From Mesostigma viride (Eukaryota > Streptophyta > Mesostigmatophyceae > Mesostigmatales > Mesostigmataceae), in NCBI GenBank assembly GCA_009746045.1, contig RPFO01000333.1, forward strand, positions 779,446 to 837,945: a stretch of 58,500 nucleotides of DNA, in the 5' to 3' direction. The notes under the pieces were generated by a model. The model worked only from the letters and a program-made list of their open reading frames with translations. It did not search any database and was not told the DNA's origin. The first letter of the stretch is position 1; every line of letters begins with the position of its first letter. The position numbers were made by a program, and so were the translations under genes. Below are positions 13,501 through 25,500 of this stretch, piece by piece.

Positions 13501-16500
13501 ATTGGCCGGGTGCCACTCATGGGTCTACCCCCATGTCTCCCCCCCCCCGGCTCCCCCAATACCCATTTCACACACCCAAAACCTCCCAGGAGATGATGTC
13601 GTTTGAGCTGCCGCGCGGCTGGTCGTGGGTGTCCGACTGGCGGCTGGACCGCACCGGGTACGTGTCGCGTGAGGGCTGGGCCTACTACCCTGACTTCTCG
13701 CGCGCCAAGTTCCCCCCCAAACCCAAGAACGCCAAGTCCTCCACCGTCTCCCTCGTCCGCCGCCGCCGCTGGGTCCGCGAGCGCGTCAAGGTGATGGTCG
13801 ACGACGCCGAGACGTTGGCGCGCGCGGCCGCGGCAGGGCAGAGCTCGCAAGCCGAAGAGGCGGCGCTGCGCGGGTGGCGCCGCACTGACCTGGGGTTGCT
13901 CGAGGTGGGGGGCGCCGCGCCCCTTCCGTTGCCCATCCTGCTGCAGGGCATGGTCGGGGCAGGGGCGGGCGCGGGCTCATCGGCGGGGGGGCACGAGGCG
14001 ATCTTCCCCCACAAGGCCGAGTTCATCATGTTGCAGCTGCGCCCGCGCGTGAGCAAGCGAACGAGCCACGCCGCCATGGAGGGGGACCGTGGGCGTGAGG
14101 GGGGGGAGGAGGGGGAGACAGCACCTCGCATCATCCAGGGGGAGCGCGCCGCCCCAGCCATGCATGGTCAGTTCCCCTGTCCGAAGACGGCACGTTTGTC
14201 GTCAACAAGCTGCGGCCCATGTCACAGCTGCTGGCCTGCCAGCCCGTCACGCACGACGGGAGGCTCAAGAGCGTGGCCACCCCGGTTCCGGGGGAGGAGG
14301 GCCCGCTCCACCTTTGGGCATGCGTGGAGCCCATGTATTTGACGCGTGAGGTGGGCGACCCCGTGATGGATTGGCACGTGGAGGTGCGCGCGCCGCTCAC
14401 GCTGGAAAATTTGCTGCCGGTCGCCGCCACCTACCACCTCTACGGCGGGGCCTACCCGGGCGGCGGCGGCGGCGGCGTGGGCGCCAGTAGCGGGTCGAAC
14501 GTGGCGGTGCCCCTGTGCAGCGGGACGGTTGCTAGTGGCGCCAGCGTGGGCATCTACAGCGTGGACATCCAGTACCCGGTCTGGCTGACGTGGCAACCGG
14601 AGCACTGGAAGATGGTCGCGGTGCGTGTGGCACGCCGTGGGTGGCTCTGTGTTGTGGGTGGTCCTGTGGGTGGCTACTTGGGTGGCTCTGTGTCGTGGCG
14701 ATTTGTGTGGTTTCATGTGGCCTGTGCGTGTATCCAGAGTGAACGCGTGAGCATGAGTTATAATGATCCCAGTGCCTGCCCTGGGCTGACACCGGCCACC
14801 TGCGGCTCCGCATGCCATGGCTCCTGGCCGCCCTATTCGTCCCCTCTCTCCCCCCCTTCCCCCCCCCTCCTTCCGCGCACGCCCCCACGCCTTGCAGAAG
14901 ACGGTGCTGCTGTGGCATCCAAGTAGTTCGCTCCCCGCCTCGTTCGAGGTGCAGCACACGCGCAGCACGCGGTGAGTCCTAGCGCGCGTGCTGCCATTTG
15001 TTTCCAGCAAGTGTGAACTGGCGGACAGGAAGTGTGACCTGGCAAACATTTCCCTGGCATGCAGCATCCCTCGCGGCATTTGGGGGGTGCGCTGGCGCTG
15101 GCGCTGGGATCTCCATCGCAGTGGGGGCGGGATGGGGGGAGGGGCTGGTGGTGGGCTAGTCCCAGATCTATGCCTGCAAGCTGTGAGGTACGCAGGGCGC
15201 AGGGCACAAGTAGCTAAAGGAGAACTGTAGTTGAGTGACGATCTTGAAACAGGAGTGGCTTGCTTTTGGGGGTGGAAGGCAGCTCATGCATCCATTTGCG
15301 CACGGTTTTAATGGAATGCCTATGGGCAGGTTCATGGCTATGGTGTGTGGCTGTAGGGACTTCTAGGTGTGTGTGGCAAGAGTGACCCCGCCCATGTGTG
15401 GCTTGAGTGATCGCCCTTGTGTGGCTACCATGACCTCACCACCGATGTGTGGCTAGAGTGACCTCAATTTGCCGACCGCTCCTGACTCATCGCTCCTGCT
15501 GCTCCCGTCGCGCCCCCACCCCCCAACACACTCAACACGTCCCCCACCCCCCAACACACTCAACACGTCCCCCACCCCCCAACACACTCAACACGTCCGG
15601 AATGATGGTGTGCTCCAGCAAGCTGCGCGTGTGCATCGAGCGCAACCTGGGCATGATGGACCACTCGCCCAAGCACATGATCTTCTACGTGCCCTACGCG
15701 CTTGTCAACGAGTCCTCCCTCTCCCTCGCCTACCTCGTGTACAACGTGGTCGAGGCAAGCATGAACGCTGCCAACGCCGCCGCCGCCGCCGCTGCCGCCT
15801 CGTCCTCTGCGGGGGGGTCCTCCCGCGGTGGCGCCAGCGACTCGGATCGCGACCGGGAGCGCGAGAGCAGCGAAGACCTGCTGCTTGGGACCGGTTCCGC
15901 GGCCTCGGCCAGTGATTGGCTGGACAGCACGGGCGTGCTGGACGCCAGCGCGCAGCAGTACATGATGGGCGAGAAGCGGCGTGTTAATGCTGCCTCCGCA
16001 CTTGCCACCATAGACCCACGCGGCCCCCAGGCGCGCGTGCTGGGGGAGCCCACGATGCTGCTGTCGGGGATGGAGGCTGACCCGCTCATGTTCACCACAC
16101 CGAGCCGCGGCCACTGCCTCGCCTTCAGCTTTGCGCTGGGCGGCGGCGACGGCGGGCGCGCACAGAGCCGCTTCACGCCCGTGCTGGTGCTGCCGGAGGC
16201 CATGCGCACGGAGGAGACGGTGATCCAGAAGACAGACGGGAGCGCGGTCGGCCTGGCCGTGCGCGTGGAGGTGGGTGGAGGTTCTGTGCGCGTGTGGGGT
16301 CGTGACGGTGGCATCAAGGGAAGAACCCGTTTGTAGAAGCAGCCTTGGAGATTCGGTTGTGGGGAGGTGTCATGCAGATGTGTTGGAAGGGGCGGCCGGC
16401 AGGAACTTTGGGTCCTGTCACATGTCACGTATTCGCGGCTCACCAGCCTAGCGCGTGGGACAGGATCATCCCACCGGGTGTTGCCATGTCCAAAAGTATG

Positions 16501-19500
16501 TGCATGCCACCTATACCTGGATTCTGTTTCAATCTTTCTGTTGTTTCAGGCTTCCCTGCACTGCTTGCGGGGTTGAACCTCCCACGGCCTACCGTTTGGA
16601 CCCCGGTGGCCTTCCACAGCTGTGGCTAACGCCTTGTTCCTTGTTGTGTGTGTGTATGTGTGCTCTGCCTGCCTGCCTGCCTCCCCTTCGCGCCTGGCTT
16701 CCCCAGGTGGGCAAGCAGGGCTTTGAGCGCACCAAGGTCATCCGCATCGTGCCCTCCCTCAGCCTCGTCAACCATTCGGGGCAGAGCTTGTTCTGGCGCC
16801 AGCACCAGCACACGCAGGTCCACGAGCTGCCCTCCGGTGGCCCTGCCGCCGCGCTTCACCTCCCCGACCCCGACCGCCCCTTCATGATCGAGCTGAGGGT
16901 GGACGGGTGCCAGTGGAGCCGGCCCATCCCCCTCCAGCTGGTGTACGCCAAGGGGGTCACCCGCTTCTACCTGGTGCTGCGGCAGCAGGAGGACTGGTAC
17001 CGCCGCGTTATGCTGGTCACCGTGTCGCCCGCGGAGACCAACGCGGTGGACGGGCGCAAGGCCGGCTTCACCTTCCAGGGGCTGGACGTCAAGGCGCCCT
17101 ACCGGTGGGTGCCGCGAGATAGTTCGAGCGGTTGTGGGGGGTGGAGAAGTGGGGGGAGGGGCGCGGCGACATGCAGAAGGGGCTGGGGCTTAGTCGATGT
17201 AGGTACGGGCGCTGCATACCCATTCCGATGTTGCTGGTGTGGAGTACCGCTCTACTCTCCGTCAGCAATTCATGTCCATTTAGCACCTCTCCCTACACCC
17301 ACTCGCTAATGTGAGGCACTCAATGACTCTGTCATGTGTCACTTAAAAACCGTTGTGAGTGCGGTGATTCTCCCGGCAGACCCGCGAGGGTGCGCGATGT
17401 CTGAACCCGGCTGGTAGTGGTGGTCGTCTCACATGCCATGGCCTCACAGTTGCATTCCCTCATCATCTCTCCCCCGTGTGCATGTTCCCTCCTGTGCATG
17501 CTTTCCCCAACCACCCACCTGGCATGGTCCCTGTGCGTCCCCCCCACCCCACCCAAACGCACGCGTGCGCCAGCATCGAGAACCACGCGAGCACTGCCAT
17601 CCAGTTCCGCCAGGCGGGGGAGGCGGACCTGCCGGTGGAGGTGCTGCAGCCGCGCACCAGCGTGTCCTATGCATGGGACAACATCCTGGTGAGCGGGGGG
17701 GGGGGGGGAGGACTGGGGGGGTTATGTTGGGGGGGGGGGAGAGAGTGAGAGAAGGGACTTGTCCTTCACAATGCCTGCTTCTTTTATTCATGTGTTTCCC
17801 TGGTTCCTTGAGGGGGAAGGGGATGTGGGGAGGGAGGGGGAGAATGGGACCAGTAATTTGCGGTTTGGGGTGGGGGCGGCTGCCTCTCTTTACATTTATT
17901 TGTGCGCATGGTGCCATCAAGGGGGTGTATTGCTGCGCCCGTATGCTATCGGCTTGACCGCATGCCACCCTGGCTGCCACCCTGGTTTTACTTTGCTCGC
18001 ATCCCCCCCTTTCTTTTCTGCAGGGCAAAAACGAGCTGGAGGTGACCCCTCTGCCCTTGCCCGCGCCGCCACAGGAAGCTGCCACGGGCACGCCCAGCAA
18101 GGTGCCACCCGCCCCCGCGCCCCGCCCCTCGGTGACCCCCTTCCGCCTCTCGGTGAGCCTCTCCCGCAACCGGCACTGGCGGCAGGTGCTACCCCCGGTG
18201 GAGGCAACGCGCACGCCCGCGGTTGTGCTGGAGGTGCTGCAGGAGGCGGCGCAGGTGGTGCTGCGGGTGACAGAGGTCAGTGTGGCCGTGGCGCCACGCG
18301 GGACTCCGCTGGGCTACTTTGGCAAGGTGGAGCTCGGAGGGAAGGGCAAGGCGAGGGAGGCGCGGGAGGCGGACGTCTCGTCCTACTACGCCAGCAGTGG
18401 CCCTGGCATGGGGGGCACCACCGGCCCCCCCACGTTTTCCCTTCTCGTCTCCTTCAAAGAGCTGGGCGTGTCGCTGGTGGATCAGACGCCGGAGGAGCTG
18501 CTGTACCTCAACCTGCGTGACCTGGGCATTTCCTACACAACCAATGCTGGCGTGGACAAGTACAGGTAGGGGGGGGGGGGGGGGGGGGTTGTAAGGGCAG
18601 GTAGAGGGGGGCAGGGACCCTAAGAGGGGTAAGGGAGGTAAAGGGGGGGGGGGGGGGACAAGCAAAGGGATGTGCAAGGACAAGGGGTGGTGGTGGTTGG
18701 AGCAGGGGAGGAGGGGGGGGGAAGGGGCTCTTGTCCTACATGTTTTGTCGAGGGCTTGTTTCATCTGTGTCGCGGTCCCGCCCCTGTCCTGTCCATGGAC
18801 ACGCCACCGCATTGCCTGGGGTCAGTGCAGCATCCCCTCGGTCCCCACATCCACACGAAAGCATCGCCCATCTGTGTGTGCCATACTTTGCATCCAACCA
18901 CCCACACAGTGGGCTGGATGCGTTCGTGATGCTATGTGATGCTATGTGATGCTATGTGATGCTATGTGATGCTATGTGATGCTATGTGATGCTATGTGAT
19001 GCTATGTGATGCTATGTGGTGCTATGTGATGCTATGTGATGCTATGTGATGCTATGTGATGCTATGTGATGCTATGTGATGCTATGTGATGCTATGTGAT
19101 GCTATGTGATGCTATGTGATGCTATGTGATGCTATGTGATGCTATGTGATGCTATGTGATGCTATGTGATGCTATGTGATGCTATGTGATGCTATGTGAT
19201 GCTATGTGATGCTATGTGATGCTATGTGATGCTATGTGATGCTATGTGATGCTATGTGATGCTATGTGATGCTATGTGATGCTATGTGATGCTATGTGAT
19301 GCTATGTGATGCTATGTGATGCTATGTGATGCTATGTGATGCTATGTGATGCTATGTGATGCTATGTGATGCTATGTGATGCTATGTGATGCTATGTGAT
19401 GCTATGTGATGCTATGTGATGCTATGTGATGCTATGTGATGCTATGTGATGCTATGTGATGCTATGTGATGCTATGTGATGCTATGTGATGCTATGTGAT

Positions 19501-22500
19501 GCTATGTGATGCTATGTGATGCTATGTGATGCTATGTGATGCTATGTGATGCTATGTGATGCTATGTGATGCTATGTGATGCTATGTGATGCTATGTGAT
19601 GCTATGTGATGCTATGTGATGCTATGTGATGCTATGTGATGCTATGTGATGCTATGTGATGCTATGTGATGCTATGTGATGCTATGTGATGCTATGTGAT
19701 GCTATGTGATGCTATGTGATGCTATGTGATGCTATGTGATGCTATGTGATGCTATGTGATGCTATGTGATGCTATGTGATGCTATGTGATGCTATGTGAT
19801 GCTATGTGATGCTATGTGATGCTATGTGATGCTATGTGATGCTATGTGATGCTATGTGATGCTATGTGATGCTATGTGATGCTATGTGATGCTATGTGAT
19901 GCTATGTGATGCTATGTGATGCTATGTGATGCTATGTGATGCTATGTGATGCTATGTGATGCTATGTGATGCTATGTGATGCTATGTGATGCTATGTGAT
20001 GCTATGTGATGCTATGTGATGCTATGTGATGCTATGTGATGCTATGTGATGCTATGTGATGCTATGTGATGCTATGTGATGCTATGTGATGCTATGTGAT
20101 GCTATGTGATGCTATGTGATGCTATGTGATGCTATGTGATGCTATGTGATGCTATGTGATGCTATGTGATGCTATGTGATGCTATGTGGTGCTATCCACC
20201 TGCTTCTGCCTGCGCTGGTTGCCCCCATCGTGTGCTAATCATTTGCCCAGTGTGTGTACCTCTTGTGCGCCAAGTGTGTGCCTAATCATGTGCCTGTTCA
20301 TGTGCCTGTTCATGTGCCTATTCATGTGCCTATTCATGTGCCTATTCATGTGCCTATTCATGTGCCTGTTCATGTGCCTGTTCATGTGCCTGTTCATGTG
20401 CCTATTCATGTGCCTATTCATGTGCATGCTGTATGCCTACGGTGGCCCCCCTACGTGCACCTCGCTACAGGCTGACCGTGCGTCTCAAGGCGCTGCAGGT
20501 GGACAACCAGCTGACACTGACCGCGATGCCCGTGCTGATCGCGCCCGACCGCAAGTTCCTGCCGGGCGAACCGACACCGAGGGAGAACCTGCTCTTCCTC
20601 GAGGTGGCGCGCGGACCGTCCCCCCGCTCGGTCGTCAACTACTCGCGCATCATCCTGCAGGTGGGTTGGGCGGTGGGCGCCCAACCAAAAGCAAGCAAGC
20701 GTTCTTGCAGGGTGAGTGAGATCTCACATGTGGGGAAGTTAACCCCGTTGCCCGGCAAGTGCCTCCGTTCCATCAGGACCTGAGCAAGACAACAAACGGG
20801 TTGGTGTGGGGGGATGAACATTGCCGCTCGATACATAATGCCGCTCGATACTGGTGCATCCTCCATACCCCGTCCCTTGCATCTTCACTCGTGATCAAGA
20901 GCTCACCCTCCCTTTCCCCCTATTCCCAACCCCCCTAGGTTGAGGCGTAGGAACTGCGCGTCCCTGTGGTGCCCCATCGCCACCGCTAACAAAGACAATG
21001 ACCACCATCCCACCGACACCCATGCTTGCAACAACCGCTGCTTGGATCACCCATGCTTGCATCTGCAACACCAGGCGGAGACGGAGCAGCTGCGCGTGAG
21101 CGTGCACGAGCCGATCGTCTGGCGGCTGCTGGACATGTACAAGAGCCTCATCCTGCGCGTGCCAGATGCCATCGGGGGCCAGCTCGATGCCGACACGGTG
21201 GAGGCGGTGGACGTGGACCCAATTGTGTCCATTCGGTGAGTGCTTGAAACCCATTTTGAGTGACTACAATATACAATCCACGATAATGCCAAGATCTCAT
21301 ACAGTTCTGTACATCGGCTGCCGTTGTGTCCATCCAGTGGCACCCGTTGTGTCCATACTGCGACTGCTAACACAAGCACACGCCAGAGATTGTTGATGAT
21401 GGGATTCGTTGTGGATGCCTCTCTTGCATGGTGGATGTGGATTCTCGTTTTATTGTGGCCGTAGCTCACAGAGAATGTGTTGGCACTGGCCACCGTGTTA
21501 TGCTGGTTATCGGTGCCTAAACAGTTCCCAAGCTCCTCTAACCCAGCATAGTCCACGTTCTGCCTGTTCGTCTCCGCCCCGCCCCCCCTCTCCCAACCGC
21601 CCAGCCTGTTGCGTGTGTCGGGCGTAAAGATCAACCTGCGCTTCCTCACCGCGCCCATGCAGCGGCCCGCGGGCGGCATGGGCAGCTGGGGCGCGCTCGT
21701 CTCCTCCTTTGGCAACTTGGACGTGAACCTCAAGCTGGAGGAGGTGGTACGTGAGCGGGTGAATGACCGCTCCAGCCTGCTGGTCAAGGCAGCCTACAAC
21801 TACGGCATCAGGCAGCTGCTTAACCAGGCACTGCACTTGATTGGCGGGCTGGACCTGCTGACCAACGTGCAGACGGCCATCGGCACAGCGAGTGACAAGA
21901 TTGCGCGCATATCCTACGACAAGAAGTTTATCCGCGAGCGACAGGAGAAGGTGGGTTGTGCCGTGTGGGCGTGTGCGTGCGCGTTTTTGTGTTTGTGCTT
22001 GTGTGTGTGTGTGTGTGTGTGTGCTTGTCTGTGTGTTTTTGTGCTTGTGTGCGCGTGCTTGTGCTTGTGCTTGTGCTTGTGTGTGTGTGTGTGTGCTTGT
22101 GTGTGTGTGTGTGTGTTTGTGCTTGTGTGCGCGTGCTTGTGTGTGCATGTGTTTGTGTGCACGTGTTTGTGCTTGTGTGTGTGTGTGTGTGTGTGTTTGT
22201 GTTTGTGTTTGTGTGTGCGCTTGCTTGTGTGTGTGTTTGTGCTTGTGCGTGTGCGCATGTTTGTGCTTGTGCGGGGGTTGGTCAAAGGGTGGGTCGCAAG
22301 TGTTGGTGACAGGCAAGTGCTTATGATAGGACAAGTGTTGCTGGCGTTGAGTGTGTGTGTGTTGTGAAGGTGAACTTAGGCATGGGTTATGGGCAGTGGT
22401 GGTGACAGAAGGGGGTGGAACGGGAGAGGGTGCGTGGCGTCGTGCCCGTGGGCTCTTGGCGGATTGTGCTGTTCGTCGGGGCTTGGTTCGGCGTGATTTA

Positions 22501-25500
22501 CGCAGTGAGCATGTAGCCTTCACCACGCACATGCGTCGCAAGCGCAGATCCTCCCAACATGAGGCATTAGTCTCTACCCTTCCCTGCCCCCCTTGCCATG
22601 CCTGTCTTGCTTTGGGCAGGAGCCAGCCTGTAGAGTCTAGCGACCCCTTCGCACGCATAACCATGCTTGCCCCACCCCCACCCGTCCACCCCTTTGCTTC
22701 CCCCAGTCCTACTTGCTCCCGCTTCCCCTGTTTCGTAATAAAACTTATAGATGCTTTTTTGAATCACCAAATCCATGTCCTTACTACGTATGTTTGTAGG
22801 CAACGGATTCCTGCTACGCCAGGGATGAAGGCGGGCATCTTTATTGTTCCCTGCGATGCACCACCTCTCAACCCCCCCTGCAGGAGCGCGCGAGCACTGT
22901 GGATCACGTGGGCGACGGCCTGCTGCAGGGCGGCGAGGCGCTGGCCAAGGGGGTGTTCCGTGGCATCACAGGGATCGTGACCAAGCCGCTCGAGGGCGCG
23001 CGGGACAAGGGGCTGGCAGGGTTCATCACAGGGATTGGCAAAGGGGTGGTGGGCGTGGCCGCGCAACCCATGAGCGGCGTGCTGGACCTGATGAGCAAAG
23101 GGGTGGCAGGGGTCAACGCGACGTGGGAGGACTTGCGCGACGTGATCAGTAACGAGGAGGAGGTGCAGCGCTACCGGCTGCCGCGCGCCATCAGCGGCGA
23201 TCGCACGATTCGGCCGTACGACGAGCACGCGGCGCAGGGGCAGGTGAGGGGACGGGGGGCGGGGCACCCGAGGAAGGGTCACGTAGTGTGGTCTCGTTTT
23301 GCAGGTAGCTGCCTTAGCTGAGTGCGAGTATCTAGCAGCCATGCTCATCCCGTGGGGTTGTTCGTTCTTGGTGCGGTGGTGGTCTGAGATATCCCGTCCC
23401 TCTCGAGGCAGGGCAGCGCGGGCCTTGGTATGGGCGCGGTCATGAGACCGTCAGCCAACCATGTTTGGGTGAAGACGCGATGGCAGGGTCATGGACGCTG
23501 TGGGGGGGGGGGGGGCATGGGGGCGAGTCTGTGTGGGGGATGGGTCGATGGGCATGGCGCGCAACGTGCTTGTGGAAGCTGCATGATCCGTGCAGGTCAT
23601 GTGGGGGACGTTGCTATGCCCAGTGGAATGATGTGTGGGTGGGTGATGTGCTGGGCTACTTGCGGTGGGGTTTCGTTTGGGGCCCGGTGGGTAAGAAATG
23701 GTCGGCCAACAACAATCGTCCAACTACGGTTCTCGACATCCCTAATGTTGGAACTTTATTTGCGTCGGTGTTGCTCCATCTCCTCGCCCCCATGCACACA
23801 CCCATTCCCCCCCCCCCCCCTGTGCCTGCGTTGCGTGTGCCAGCTCATCCTCCATATGGCGGAGCGCGGCCTCTACTTTGGCCACCTGGACGTGTTCAAG
23901 GAGCACTCCAAGTTTGCCTACTCGGACGCCTACGAGTTCCACCACTACCTGCCCAAGGACCGCATCATCCTGGTCACCGACCACCGGGTCATCCTGCTCA
24001 TGGTGAGAATGATGAGTGGATTCACCGAACCACGGTGCGGCGTGCGTGCAGGCCACCGCACGATGATAGTGAGGGGGAGGGGGGGGGGGGGGAGGGCCGA
24101 GGGGGGGCAAGCAACAGGGGGTGAGGCTCCATGGGGTGGGGGTGTACTTGAATACCATCAGAGGTCATCTTTGCTGCTCGGGGAACCGAGCCATGTCCAT
24201 CATCCAACATGCCTTGTTGAGCCATGCATGGGAGGTCCTGCCTTGCCGGCAAGGGAAGGTAGCTTCCTGCGGCAGCTTCCCGTTTGCCTGGGTGAACTAA
24301 GGGGATGATGCCTTGTGACTAGCTGGATGCCATGGTGGGGGCAACTGTCATGCTGGGTGTGTACGTGATGGGAGGTTGCGGTAATGGTTGACCCAGCATC
24401 TCGCTTTTCGGTGCAGCGCTATATAGCAGAGGCGATCGCCCCTTGCATGCCTGTTGCCACCTCCCCTTGCATGCAGCATAGTTTTCTCTGCGCTTCTGCC
24501 TGCCCCCCAGCCACGCACTGGTTGTCCTGTCATGCCTCCACCCCGCCTCGGCACCACGCGGTGTTGTGCACTTGGCATACCTGTTAGTTTGACTGTGCCA
24601 TATCCACCTTCACTGATTCTTCAATCCCTTGCTCATCTTTTCCCCGCCCCCCTCCCCCCCCCTTGTTGCGTGCACCCCCCCTCCCCTCCCCCCTTGTTGC
24701 GTGCACCCCCATCCCCCCTCCAACCCCCTTGTTGTGTTTGCCAGCACCCCGTCAAGGTGGGCCGTGTGGACCTGCGGCGCGACCCCTGCCTGGTGGTGTG
24801 GAATGTGGAGTGGCGTGACCTGCTGGCCCTTGAGCTGGCGTACGGCAAGAACGTGCTAGCGCCGCTGCCCGGCACGCCGCCCTCCCGCCTGCGCATTCAC
24901 CTCAAGCGGCCGTCCCGCGACGCGCGCGTGTTTGACCGCGTGGAGATTGAGCGCGTCGTCCGCTGCACCGAGGGCAGCGAGGACGCGCTCAAGATCCGCG
25001 ACATCATCCGCCGCACCAAGCGCAAGTACACGCGCATCTGGGACGGGATGCCCGCAAAGGAGATGGTGCGTGGGTGTGCCGGTGATTCGAGGAGTAATTA
25101 GAGATTGTGCATGTCCCATGGTAGAAGTTAGACAAGTGGACAAGGATGAGTGCTGTCACTGCGGCAGGCCACGCCACCGGTTCCTGTGTGTGCCGCTGCC
25201 ACTTGTAAAGGAGATGCTGCGTGTCCATGGCAGGAAACTGGCCACGTGCGGGTTTGGTCAGGTAATGTGTGGGGAAACAGGAGCAGTGGGCATGCTGACA
25301 TGGGTTGCCTGACAGGGTGTCAAGTGCGTAGACTAGGTACGCGCATGTGTGCATGAAGAGGCAGTCTGAATTCTTTGAAGTGTGTCCGTGTGTCGGCCAT
25401 TCGGGGATCCCACGGGCTTGCGTCTCATCTCACGAGGCATTACATGTGTGACGGCCGTGAGCAAAGGGGTTAGTTCTGCCTTTGAAGCTGCTCAGGCCCG

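Noticed and set aside
18926-20430. A CRISPR-like array of regular repeats
   Set aside because: The repeats are contiguous with no unique spacers, and the context is a eukaryotic intron.
21507-22664. A 385-codon - strand frame rich in HTHK
   Set aside because: It is antisense to exon 25 plus a GT-type simple repeat; no domain.
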